Source: Mycobacterium asiaticum (GTDB lineage Bacteria > Actinomycetota > Actinomycetes > Mycobacteriales > Mycobacteriaceae). Taken from it: a DNA stretch of 56,155 bases. Positions 40,585-48,847 of this stretch are shown here, piece by piece. A program made the translations under genes and the position numbers. The stretch covers positions 1 through 56,155 of the forward strand of contig NZ_LZLQ01000142.1 of assembly GCF_001673315.1 (NCBI RefSeq). The letters are read 5' to 3'. Each line of letters opens with the position of its first letter. Position 1 is the first letter of the stretch. The notes below the pieces were generated by a model, which saw nothing but the letters and a program-made list of their open reading frames with translations, was not told the DNA's origin and searched no databases.

Positions 40585-42927
40585 GTGGCCCCTCAACCGG
40601 CGTTCGCAGGCTGGCGCGTGCTTGAACTGTCCAACGGGATCGCGGCGGGTTATGCCGGCAAGATGTTTACCGATGCGGGTGCTGACGTCGTGAAAGTCGA
40701 GTCTAAACAAGGTGATTCGATGCGGAAGTGGTCAGCCGGTGGCGGGCCGCCCGGGGCACTGTTCGACTATCTGGCTGCGGGAAAGAGGTCGGTGGTCGCC
40801 CATGACCGCGCACAGATCACCAACCTGCTGGCCGCATCCGACGTGGTGTTCACCGATCTGACCGACGGGTGGACGCTGGAAAGCCTTGCGGCCCAGACCG
40901 GCCCGGCAACCGTGGTGGTAGCGGTGACGCCCTTCGGAACCACGGGTCCGTATGTCGACGATCAAGTGGTCGCCAACGAGTTCATCCTGCAGGCGCTGTC
41001 CGGCTCGATCGCCAGTCGCGGTTGGCCGGGTGACGAACCGGTGCAGGCGGGTGGCCGGCTCGGCGAGTGGCTGGCGGGCGCCTTCGCGGCCGCTGTCGGC
41101 GCTGCTTCGGCGCGCCATGCCGCGCGGTGCGGCCGCGGCGAAATCATCGACGTGTCAACGTATGAGGCGATGGCGATCGCGATGGGCGGCCTGCCAGCGA
41201 TGTCGGCCAGCGTGATGGGGGCGGACTCCGTGATCAATTCCCGCAGTCTGGAATTACCGTCGATCGTTCCCACCGCCGACGGCATGGTGGGTTTCTGCAC
41301 CATCACCGCGCAACAATTCCAGGACTTTCTGGTGTTGATCGAGCGCGCCGATCTGATTGCCGACCCCGAGTTGGCGGCGATCGATGGGCGGATCGCCCGC
41401 CGTGACGAATTCCTGGGCATGGTCACGCAATGGACAGAGCAGCGCAGTACTCAGGAGATCGTCGACCTCGCGGTGGCCTTCCGAATCCCGGTGGCGCCCA
41501 TTGCCACCCCGGCCACGTTGCCTACGATCGACCATTTCGTGGAACGGCAGGTATTCGTCGAGTCCGCACGCGGTGTCCTGCAACCGCGTGTGCCGTACCG
41601 CGGCGAAGCGATCCCGACCAGACCGCCCGGACAGGTGCCGGAACTCGGCGCCGACACCGGCACGGCGGCATGGCCGTCACGGGCCGAGCGCCCCGACCCT
41701 GGCTGTGCCGACGCGCTTCCGTTGTCCGACATTCGAGTCGCCGACTTGACCGCGTTCTGGGCCGGTCCAGTCGCCACGCAATTCCTCGGTGCCCTCGGCG
41801 CCGACGTGGTCAAGGTTGAGGGGGTGCGACGACCCGACGGCATGCGGTTCTCGGCAGGCCGCCCACCGACCTGGGATCAGTGGTGGGAATGGGGTCCGGT
41901 CTTTCTGTGCAGCAACAACAATAAGCGTGGGACGAGTATCGAACTCGGTACCGATGCCGGTCGTAGGGTGGCGCTTGACCTCATTGCCGCAAGCGATCTC
42001 GTCATCGAGAACTTCTCGCCGCGCGTGATGGAAAATTTCGGCCTGGATTGGGAGACGGTGCGCGCGACCAACTCGAGAGCCGTGATGGTCCGGATGCCGG
42101 CCTTCGGGCTCGACGGGCCGTGGCGCGACCGGGTAGGTTTCGCGCAGACCATGGAGCAGGCCACCGGAATGGCATGGATGACTGGTCATGCCGACGGGCC
42201 GCCCCTGATTCCGCGAGGCGTGTGTGACCCGATCGCTGGACTGCACGCGGCCTTCGCCGCCGTGGCGGCACTGGTGATCCGGGACCGCGACGGGATTGGT
42301 GTGCATGTCGAGTCGACCATGGCCGAGGCGGCGCTGAACGTATCGGCGGAGATGCTGGTCGAATACTCGTGCAACGGAGTAGAACTGGCCCGCAACGGTA
42401 ACCGTGGCCCCGGCGCGGCCCCGCAGGGCATCTATTCCTGCCAGGGCCACGATCAGTGGGTTGCGCTGGCCGCGACGGACGACGCCGCCCGCGGTTCCTT
42501 GGCTCGGCTGATCGGGCGGCCCGACCTGGGGCACGGCGAGGCCGGCTGGCGAGATCAAGCGGACGAACGTGACAAGCTGATCGCGGACTGGGCGGCAAAC
42601 CGCACGGTGGCTGACGCGGTCAGGGCCTTGCGTGCGGGTGGCGTGGCCGCCGCGCCGGTGAAACCACCGGCCGACTTGCTTACCGACCCGCAACTGCGGC
42701 ACCGGGGTTTCTGGGAACGGGTCGACCATCCGGCAGCGGGTTCGTTTCTGTGTACCGGCATGCCTTTTGCGTTTGTCGGCAAACCGCGAGGCTGGATCCG
42801 CCGGGTCGCTCCGCTGTACGGTCAGCACACCACTGAGGTCCTGACCGGTGTTCTGGGTTACGGTTCAGCGCAATTGGCCGCTCTGACGGCAGCCGGGATC
42901 ACTGCGCCCCGGCCGGCGGGGTTGTGA
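40585..42927 (+). CDS. Fused double CaiB/BaiF (class III) CoA-transferase
   Basis: A 780-residue protein made of two complete class III CoA-transferase modules, residues about 1-385 (LELSNGIAAGYAGKMFTDAG) and about 400-780 (VADLTAFWAGPVATQFLGALG). Normal family members are 400-residue interlocked dimers, so the fusion is a built-in heterodimer. The usual catalytic Asp position reads Glu in both halves (DVSTYEAM and ESTMAEAAL). It would activate a carboxylate by moving CoA from another thioester. The GTG start at 40585 follows the amidohydrolase stop by two bases. Confidence 0.9.
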   Translation: MAPQPAFAGWRVLELSNGIAAGYAGKMFTDAGADVVKVESKQGDSMRKWSAGGGPPGALFDYLAAGKRSVVAHDRAQITNLLAASDVVFTDLTDGWTLESLAAQTGPATVVVAVTPFGTTGPYVDDQVVANEFILQALSGSIASRGWPGDEPVQAGGRLGEWLAGAFAAAVGAASARHAARCGRGEIIDVSTYEAMAIAMGGLPAMSASVMGADSVINSRSLELPSIVPTADGMVGFCTITAQQFQDFLVLIERADLIADPELAAIDGRIARRDEFLGMVTQWTEQRSTQEIVDLAVAFRIPVAPIATPATLPTIDHFVERQVFVESARGVLQPRVPYRGEAIPTRPPGQVPELGADTGTAAWPSRAERPDPGCADALPLSDIRVADLTAFWAGPVATQFLGALGADVVKVEGVRRPDGMRFSAGRPPTWDQWWEWGPVFLCSNNNKRGTSIELGTDAGRRVALDLIAASDLVIENFSPRVMENFGLDWETVRATNSRAVMVRMPAFGLDGPWRDRVGFAQTMEQATGMAWMTGHADGPPLIPRGVCDPIAGLHAAFAAVAALVIRDRDGIGVHVESTMAEAALNVSAEMLVEYSCNGVELARNGNRGPGAAPQGIYSCQGHDQWVALAATDDAARGSLARLIGRPDLGHGEAGWRDQADERDKLIADWAANRTVADAVRALRAGGVAAAPVKPPADLLTDPQLRHRGFWERVDHPAAGSFLCTGMPFAFVGKPRGWIRRVAPLYGQHTTEVLTGVLGYGSAQLAALTAAGITAPRPAGL

Positions 42928-42928
42928 C

Positions 42929-43258
42929 ATGGCAGTAACCCTGTGTGTGCCGCCCCGCCCTGGGGAGTTGTGCGCGCCGGTCCGCTTTCTGCTGCGCCAG
43001 GACTCGGTAGTGATGGAACTGACTGCGCGGCACCGAATTACCGGTGTCGAATGGGATGAGAGCGAACGGGCCGTTGTGATGGTGGTGGAAATCACCGACC
43101 CGCAGACTGCGCGGCCGGTGGACGTGCGAATCGATGTCGTCGCCGATCCCGCATCGCGAGTCGACGGGCGGGCCCGGCTTATCGGGAGCATCATGCGGGA
43201 CGAACGACGGTACGACATCGTGGGCACCTACCTCGGCGTCGTAGCTGACGAAAATTAA
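42929..43258 (+). CDS. Small conserved-looking protein of unknown function
   Basis: A 109-residue protein with alternating beta-like segments (VVMELTARHRITGVEWDESE, AVVMVVEITDP, VDVRIDVVADP). It looks like a small all-beta or dodecin/hotdog-sized domain, but no family is recognised. The ATG lies one base after the CoA-transferase stop, and the next Ltp gene starts 25 bases after its end, so it is embedded in the operon. Codon use is like its neighbours. Confidence 0.75.
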   Translation: MAVTLCVPPRPGELCAPVRFLLRQDSVVMELTARHRITGVEWDESERAVVMVVEITDPQTARPVDVRIDVVADPASRVDGRARLIGSIMRDERRYDIVGTYLGVVADEN

Positions 43259-43283
43259 AGCGCGCCAGACGTTGAGGAGGGAT

Positions 43284-44450
43284 GTGCGTAACCGCGGGAC
43301 CAAACCCACCGCAGCGATCGTGGGCGTGTTCAACACTCGACAAGGCCGCCGGTTGGACGGCGAGACCTCGCGGAGCCTCGCGATCCAGGCCATCAACGGC
43401 GCCCTCGATGATGCCGGCCTGAGCCTGGACGACGTCGACGGCATCAGCGCCGGTCCGATGTCGACCGCGTTGATCTACGACCTGCGGATCGGACCGGCGT
43501 GGCAGGGCCTCGGTTTCGGCGTCGGAATGATCACCGAAGCGGCCACCGCGATCGAACACGGCATGGCCGACGTCGTGGTATTGGTCGCCGCCCAAGCGGG
43601 TGAATACCGCGACCACGAAGCGACGGCGCCGTGGACCAGGCCGGAGAACGAATTCGTCGCTCCCTGGGGCATGTTCACCGCCGCAGAGTTCGCCCTCATT
43701 GCGCGCCGGCACATGCACGTCTACGGCACTACCCGCGAACAGCTGTCGATCGTGGCCGCGACGATCCGAAACAACGGCTCGCGCAACCCCGAAGCCGTTT
43801 ATTACCAACGCGGTCCGTTCCGCCCGCCTGACATCACCGCATCCCGCCGCATCGCCGATCCGTTTCATCTTCTCGACTGCGCAACCACATCCGAAGGGGG
43901 CTGCGCACTGGTGGTCGCCAATCTGGAAAGGACGCAGGGTTCGGCGAAACCCGTCTTCATCCTGGGCAGTGGCGCAGACTTCCACGGCCCGTCGTATCAG
44001 CACCCGCCTGCATGGGATCTGACGGGCCGCCGCGGTGAGCACGTCAACGGCGTGGTGGGCCGGCGCGCCGCCGATCGGGCTTTCGCGCACGCTGGTCTGC
44101 GGCGCGACGAAGTGGACGTACTGGAACTCTATGATCCGTTCTCGTTCGAGATCATTCGTCAATTGGAAGCCTTCGGATTCTGCGGGGAGGGCGAAGGGGG
44201 ACCCTTCGTCGCCGATGGTCATATCGACATCGGCGGTAGTCATCCGATCACCACGGACGGAGGAACTATGTCCTTCAGCCACGCCGGCGCCAACCCGCAG
44301 ATGATGCAGCGCGCGGTCCGCGCCGTGCAGCAATTGCGCGGCGACGCCGGCGCCCTGCAGGTCCCGGATGCCCATGTTGCCCTGTGCAGCAACGGAGGAG
44401 CTGGCGCCCTGTTCACCACGGTGCTGTTACTCGGAGATGAACCGCGGTGA
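43284..44450 (+). CDS. Thiolase-fold lipid-transfer protein (Ltp), aldolase type, copy 2
   Basis: A 388-residue Ltp/SCP-x-like protein only distantly similar to copy 1. It also lacks a Cys at the thiolase nucleophile site (region WQGLGFGVGMITEAATAI). The conserved LELYDPFSFE and the late GGTMSFSHAGANPQM blocks place it in the family. It is coupled to a DUF35 gene by GTGA overlap (44447-44450), so the second pair is also probably a retro-aldolase. The GTG at 43284 has AGGAGG only three bases before it; a TTG at 43272 is the alternative start. Confidence 0.85.
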   Translation: MRNRGTKPTAAIVGVFNTRQGRRLDGETSRSLAIQAINGALDDAGLSLDDVDGISAGPMSTALIYDLRIGPAWQGLGFGVGMITEAATAIEHGMADVVVLVAAQAGEYRDHEATAPWTRPENEFVAPWGMFTAAEFALIARRHMHVYGTTREQLSIVAATIRNNGSRNPEAVYYQRGPFRPPDITASRRIADPFHLLDCATTSEGGCALVVANLERTQGSAKPVFILGSGADFHGPSYQHPPAWDLTGRRGEHVNGVVGRRAADRAFAHAGLRRDEVDVLELYDPFSFEIIRQLEAFGFCGEGEGGPFVADGHIDIGGSHPITTDGGTMSFSHAGANPQMMQRAVRAVQQLRGDAGALQVPDAHVALCSNGGAGALFTTVLLLGDEPR

Positions 44451-44872
44451 ATGCCGACAACGTGCTGCGGCCGCAGACCGGCGCGGTGCCGCACGCCAGC
44501 AGCCAGCTCAGCACACCGTTCTGGCTCGGCTGCCGTGCCGAGGAGCTGAGATATCAACGCTGCCGGTGTTGTGATGCGGCGAACTTCCCCCCCACCGAGC
44601 ACTGCCGGCACTGCCTGTCCGCCGACCTGGTCTGGCTGTCGAGCGATGGTGTCGGCGAAATCTACAGCTGGACAGTGGTTTACCGACCGGTGACCGCAGA
44701 GTTCGAACCACCCTATGCGCCGGCGATCGTAACGCTGGACGAGGGCTACCAGATGCTGACCAACCTGGTGGGCATGGCACCCGAGGATATTGCGGTCGGC
44801 ATGCGGGTGCGGGTCCAATTCCACGCCGTCGCAGACGATCTCACGCTGCCATGCTTCACCAGGTCGCCATGA
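44447..44872 (+). CDS. DUF35 OB-fold protein with intact zinc ribbon
   Basis: A 141-residue DUF35 protein. The zinc ribbon is complete: YQRCRCCDAANFPPTEHC followed by RHC, giving CxxC and CxxC pairs. The OB-fold segment VGEIYSWTVVYRPV follows. It starts with GTG overlapping the stop of Ltp copy 2 and its own stop overlaps the PadR start (ATGA at 44869-44872). It should form an Ltp2/ChsH2-like heterocomplex with copy 2 and contrasts with the cysteine-less DUF35 at 36061. Confidence 0.9.
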   Translation: MNADNVLRPQTGAVPHASSQLSTPFWLGCRAEELRYQRCRCCDAANFPPTEHCRHCLSADLVWLSSDGVGEIYSWTVVYRPVTAEFEPPYAPAIVTLDEGYQMLTNLVGMAPEDIAVGMRVRVQFHAVADDLTLPCFTRSP

Positions 44873-45516
44873 GTCCCCGGCACACGGCCAATGGTCTACC
44901 GGTGACGGCTTATCTGGTGCTGGGCGTGCTGGCGGGCAACGACGAACAACTCACCGCCGGCGAGATCAAGATGCGCGCCGAACTCTCGGTCGGTCACTTC
45001 TACTGGTCGCCGTCGGTCAGTCACGTGCGGCGCGAATTGAACCGGCTGCTGGCGCGGGGCATGGTCAACGAGATCGAAGCCAGGGCCGGTAAGCGCGCCA
45101 TTACGTTGTACGAGACCACCGATTCCGGGCTCGACGGGCTGCGTAGCTGGGTGCACCACTTCCCGGGTGAGGACCAGGTGGTGATCAAGCATCCGGTCAT
45201 CCTGCGGACGTGGCTGGCCCGTGGCGAGGATCCCGAACGTGTCGTGGACACTTTGGACCGCCATCTCGAAGCGACTCGATCCCGATTGGACGAGGCGCTC
45301 TGGTCGCGGCAGCGTTCCCGCGAGGTCGGCATCCCGGACGACCCGGATCAGCGTTACTCGCTGGCAGTGCTCGACTACGCCATCCGCGGTCTATACGCGG
45401 AGATCTCCAATATCGGGCAGTTGCGCGACGAGATCGCCGCGGGAACACAAAGAGATCCCGTCCGCCGGGTACGACGGCCCAAGGGGCAGATGCGGCGCCG
45501 CGCGTCCAGAAGTTGA
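44869..45516 (+). CDS. PadR-family transcriptional regulator
   Basis: A 215-residue PadR-like winged-helix protein. The N-terminal domain (PVTAYLVLGVLAGNDEQLTA to SVSHVRRELNRLLARGMV) is the DNA-binding part, with the usual helix-wing and the basic ARAGKRAITLYETT wing. A C-terminal helical dimerisation region follows (VDTLDRHLEATRSRLDEALW) and a basic tail. The ATG overlaps the DUF35 stop, so it is the last gene of the operon and probably controls it. PadR proteins often sense phenolics, but the ligand here is unknown. Confidence 0.87.
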   Translation: MSPRHTANGLPVTAYLVLGVLAGNDEQLTAGEIKMRAELSVGHFYWSPSVSHVRRELNRLLARGMVNEIEARAGKRAITLYETTDSGLDGLRSWVHHFPGEDQVVIKHPVILRTWLARGEDPERVVDTLDRHLEATRSRLDEALWSRQRSREVGIPDDPDQRYSLAVLDYAIRGLYAEISNIGQLRDEIAAGTQRDPVRRVRRPKGQMRRRASRS

Positions 45517-45522
45517 GCCCGG

Positions 45523-46281
45523 TCAGGCGCCGACCATGATCAGGCCGCCGTCGACCGCCAGGAGTTGGCCGGTGATGAAGCCTGAGCCGGACCCGGCGAG
45601 AAACACCAGGACCGGTCCCAGGTCTCGCTCCGGGTCCCCGAGTGCACCGCCGAGCGGAATCCTGGCCTGGAGTTGCTGATCGATCAAGTGGCCCGCCTCC
45701 GGACCCAGGAAGTCACGCAGCCGGTCTGCGCCGGGGGTTTGCACGGCCGGCGCCAGCGCGTTCACTGTGATCTTGTCGGCAGCCCAGGCCTGCGCAGCCG
45801 ACCGTGTCCACGCCTGCACGGCACCCTTTGTCGCGGCGTAGACGGCCGAGATCGGACTGCCCATCACAGCTTCGGACGAACCGAAATTGATGATCCGCCC
45901 GCCGTGGCCCTTCATCACGCCGTAAGCGGCCTGGTTCGTCAGGATGGTGGCTTTCACATTGGTGTCCAACAGGAACGAGATCTCGTCGGCACCGATGTAG
46001 CCGGGTATGCCCGGCTGCCACAGGCCGGCGGCGTTCACCAGGACATCCAGTCCACCCAGATACTCGGTGGCTGCGTGCACCGTGGACGCAACCGCATCGG
46101 CGTCGCGCACGTCGCACTGCAGCCACTTCGCCACGAGGTTGTCCGGTGGCGGCGTCTGGTGATAGGTGGCGGCGACCTGAGCGCCCGCCTCGGCCAACGC
46201 GGCGACCGCTGCCGCACCGATGCCGGTGGCGCCACCCGTCACCAGAATTCGTCGGCCTTGCAACGGCGTCGCCTCGGTCAT
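45523..46281 (-). CDS. Short-chain dehydrogenase/reductase
   Basis: A 252-residue classical SDR. The Rossmann motif is VTGGATGIG, the NNAG equivalent VNAAGLW, and the catalytic Ser/Tyr/Lys lie in NFGSSEAVMGSPISAVYAATK. The C-terminal GQLLAVDGGL is typical. It interconverts a hydroxyl and a keto group with NAD(P). It converges with the PadR gene six bases away and is divergent from the M19 gene across 40 bases. The substrate is not predictable. Confidence 0.92.
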   Translation of the reverse strand: MTEATPLQGRRILVTGGATGIGAAAVAALAEAGAQVAATYHQTPPPDNLVAKWLQCDVRDADAVASTVHAATEYLGGLDVLVNAAGLWQPGIPGYIGADEISFLLDTNVKATILTNQAAYGVMKGHGGRIINFGSSEAVMGSPISAVYAATKGAVQAWTRSAAQAWAADKITVNALAPAVQTPGADRLRDFLGPEAGHLIDQQLQARIPLGGALGDPERDLGPVLVFLAGSGSGFITGQLLAVDGGLIMVGA

Positions 46282-46321
46282 GGAGAGAACGCTAACCGGC
46301 TATCGGGCAGTATCGGTAGTT

Positions 46322-47278
46322 ATGCCGCATCTGCTGTGGGACCAGCACACCTGCCTGCCTCTGCAGGCCGACGCCGATATCGACCCGCTGACTAGATATC
46401 AGCGTCGCGGCGGCGCATTCGTGTCGGTCAACGCCGGTTATTCGCCACATACTTTCAACGACACGATGACGCTGCTGAACCACTTCCGCAGCGCGGTGAA
46501 TGCCCACCCCGACCTAGAGCTGGCCGCCACTGTCGCCGACGTCGAAACCATTGCGCGCAACAACCGTATCGCGGTGGTCTTCGACCTCGAAGACTCCCGG
46601 CCCATCGACGATGACCTGGACAACCTCGCGGTGCTGGCCCAGTTCGGTGTGCGGACGCTGTTACCCACCTACAACCACGCCAACCGTGCCGGCAGCGGTT
46701 GCCTGGACGCCAGGGACGACGGCCTCACCGGCTGGGGACGTTCGATCATCACCGAGATGAACAACGTCGGCATCGTCCCGGACGGGTCACACTGCAGCAC
46801 CCGCACCGGCCTCGACATGTGCGAAGTATCCTCCGGCCCAGTGATTTACAGCCACTCATGTATGCGTGCGGTGTGGGACCACCCGCGCAACATCAGCGAT
46901 GATCAGGCACGCGCCTGCGCAGCCAGCGGTGGGGTCATCGGCATCACCGGTGTGGGCATCTTCCTGGGACCCAACACTCCCACCCTCGAGGCGATGACCC
47001 GACATCTGGAATACGCGGTGGAGCTGGTCGGAATCGATCACGTCGGGATCAGCAGCGACTTCTCCTTCGACTACGCCGATTTCGTGGAAGAATTCACTCG
47101 CAACCCGCACCTGTTCGACGACAGCTACACCCGTTGGGGCACGATCCAGTGGATGCCGCCCGAGACGTTGCTGACCCTCACCGAGCATCTCGACCAGCGC
47201 GGCTGGCGAACCGCAGACATTGTCGCGGTGCTCGGTGGAAACTTCGCCCGGGTGGCCGAACGCGCCTGGCGAAACTAA
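46322..47278 (+). CDS. Membrane-dipeptidase (M19) homologue with altered metal motif
   Basis: A 318-residue renal-dipeptidase-fold protein. Metal ligands by position are His9, Glu90 (FDLED), His157 (DGSH) and His178 (YSHS), with Asp in GISSDF. The usual HxD at the N-terminus reads WDQHTCL, so the Asp is replaced by Cys11. This changes the binuclear zinc site and may shift the metal or reaction. No signal peptide is present, so it is cytoplasmic. The ATG at 46322 gives the natural start just before LLWDQH; the frame is open upstream inside the divergent SDR region. Confidence 0.85.
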   Translation: MPHLLWDQHTCLPLQADADIDPLTRYQRRGGAFVSVNAGYSPHTFNDTMTLLNHFRSAVNAHPDLELAATVADVETIARNNRIAVVFDLEDSRPIDDDLDNLAVLAQFGVRTLLPTYNHANRAGSGCLDARDDGLTGWGRSIITEMNNVGIVPDGSHCSTRTGLDMCEVSSGPVIYSHSCMRAVWDHPRNISDDQARACAASGGVIGITGVGIFLGPNTPTLEAMTRHLEYAVELVGIDHVGISSDFSFDYADFVEEFTRNPHLFDDSYTRWGTIQWMPPETLLTLTEHLDQRGWRTADIVAVLGGNFARVAERAWRN

Positions 47279-47292
47279 TCTTTCGCCGCGTC

Positions 47293-48123
47293 CTAGGCGC
47301 GCACCGCGACCGATGACAGAAGATCGGCAAGCCGATCCGGCTGATCAACCATCGAGAAGGTCCGCGCTCTTTCGATGACTTCGAGCCGGGCATTGGGAAT
47401 GGTCGCCGCGAGGCGTCGTCCGTCCTCGAGCTCGAAGAACGTGTCATCACCCGACCAGGCGATCAGCGCGGGCTTGTCGAAGCTGGGCAACCTGGCCGCG
47501 GCATCGAGGGTGACCTCGGTGCGGAGCGAGAGCGACAGCAGGCGAAGGTCTTCGGCGACCTCCGGGTCCGACAGAGCCGGACGCACCCAGACCTGGGTCA
47601 GGTCGTCGATCTCGCCATACGCGAGACCTTCGTAGGCGCGCCGCCGCGCCATCGGTGCCCGCATGGTCTGGATTGCCGTTCGGAACAACGACTTCGACTT
47701 GGCCGCGAGGATCACCGGCTTGAGAATTGGGGGCGGGAAGTGTTCGAACGCATCGCAACTGGTCAGCACCAGCGCGCCGAGGCGGTCCGGATGATGCACC
47801 GCGACGAGTTGGGTCACCACCCCGCCGGTGTCATTGCCAACCAAGACCACATCGTCGAGATCGAGAGCGGCAAGTACCTCAGCCACCATGCCGGCGACGC
47901 CGGTAATGGTTCGGTCGGCTCCGCGGCGCAGCGGCGTTGGGTGCGCACCGAGCGGCCAGGTCGGGGCGATGCAACGCAGACCAAGCTGGGCCAGTCGCTC
48001 GCTTACCGGACCCCAGAGCTGGCCACCCATCATGTAGCCGTGCACGAACACGACGGGCCTGCCGTTTTCGGGTCCCGTTGCTTCGTAATGAATCGTTCCG
48101 GCGCTAATCTCGATCGTCGGCAT
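47293..48123 (-). CDS. Alpha/beta hydrolase with Asp nucleophile and no catalytic His
   Basis: A 276-residue hydrolase of the epoxide hydrolase/dehalogenase branch. The oxyanion HGYMMGG is present and the nucleophile is Asp98 in VGNDTGG. At the place of the conserved His (GxGH near residue 255) it reads ERARTFSMVDQP, with Thr255 and no His nearby. The triad is thus incomplete and the protein may have another role, such as a binding or non-hydrolytic reaction. It is divergent from a TetR gene with a near-perfect operator between them. It converges with the M19 gene. Confidence 0.85.
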   Translation of the reverse strand: MPTIEISAGTIHYEATGPENGRPVVFVHGYMMGGQLWGPVSERLAQLGLRCIAPTWPLGAHPTPLRRGADRTITGVAGMVAEVLAALDLDDVVLVGNDTGGVVTQLVAVHHPDRLGALVLTSCDAFEHFPPPILKPVILAAKSKSLFRTAIQTMRAPMARRRAYEGLAYGEIDDLTQVWVRPALSDPEVAEDLRLLSLSLRTEVTLDAAARLPSFDKPALIAWSGDDTFFELEDGRRLAATIPNARLEVIERARTFSMVDQPDRLADLLSSVAVRA

Positions 48124-48145
48124 GGATCACCCCTAAGAAAGATAC

Positions 48146-48176
48146 AATTTAGAAACAGTCTGTCTGTTCGTAAATT
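48146..48176. promoter_or_regulatory. TetR-type operator with 13-bp arms
   Basis: AATTTAGAAACAG (48146-48158) and CTGTTCGTAAATT (48164-48176) are complementary at 11 of 13 positions around a 5-base centre. It lies 22 bases from the hydrolase ATG and 13 bases from the tetR ATG, in a notably AT-rich 66-base divergent gap. Confidence 0.7.
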
Positions 48177-48189
48177 ACCAACAGGTTGT

Positions 48190-48798
48190 ATGGAAATCAA
48201 GCGGCGTACCCAAGAGGAACGCTCCGCGGCGACCCGCGAAGCGTTGATCTCGGCTGCGCGCACGCTGTTCGGCCGGCGTGGCTACGCCGACGTCGGGACA
48301 CCCGAGATCGCCAAAGAGGCGGGGGTGACCCGCGGTGCGATGTATCACCAGTTCGCCGACAAGGCAGCGCTTTTCCGCGACGTCGTGGAGGCGGTGGAAC
48401 AGGATGTAATGGGCCGGATGGCGGGATTGGTGGCCACCTCGGGAGCTTCGACGCCGGCGGGCATGATCCGGGCCGCCGTCGATGCCTGGCTTGATGTGTC
48501 CGCCGATCCCGAAGTGCGGCAATTGATCCTGCTGGATGCGCCCGCTGTGCTCGGGTGGACCGCATTCCGCGACGTTGCGCAGCGCTACAGCCTGGGGATG
48601 ACCGAACAACTGATCAGCGAAGCCATCAAGGCCGGACAGCTCAAGGAACTGCCGGTGCGACCACTGGCTACCGTGCTGATCGGTGCGCTCGACGAGGCAG
48701 CCATGGCTATCGCCACTGCCGACGATCAGGAGCGTGCCCGCGAGGAGATCGGCCGGGTGCTGCATCGGATGATCGACGGAATGCTCGAGGACGAATAG
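48190..48798 (+). CDS. TetR-family regulator
   Basis: A 202-residue TetR protein. The helix-turn-helix is GTPEIAKEAGVTRGAMYHQF and a typical C-terminal domain follows (LDAPAVLGWTAFRDVAQRYS). The ATG at 48190 begins MEIKRRTQEERSAATR. It is divergent from the histidine-less hydrolase gene and shares with it the operator at 48146-48176, so it probably represses that gene and itself. An F420-dependent reductase gene follows 49 bases downstream on the same strand and may be in the same regulon. Confidence 0.92.
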   Translation: MEIKRRTQEERSAATREALISAARTLFGRRGYADVGTPEIAKEAGVTRGAMYHQFADKAALFRDVVEAVEQDVMGRMAGLVATSGASTPAGMIRAAVDAWLDVSADPEVRQLILLDAPAVLGWTAFRDVAQRYSLGMTEQLISEAIKAGQLKELPVRPLATVLIGALDEAAMAIATADDQERAREEIGRVLHRMIDGMLEDE

Positions 48799-48847
48799 GG
48801 AGCGGTTGCTACCGACCTTTTGACACCACCGCGTGAGAGGGCCAACC

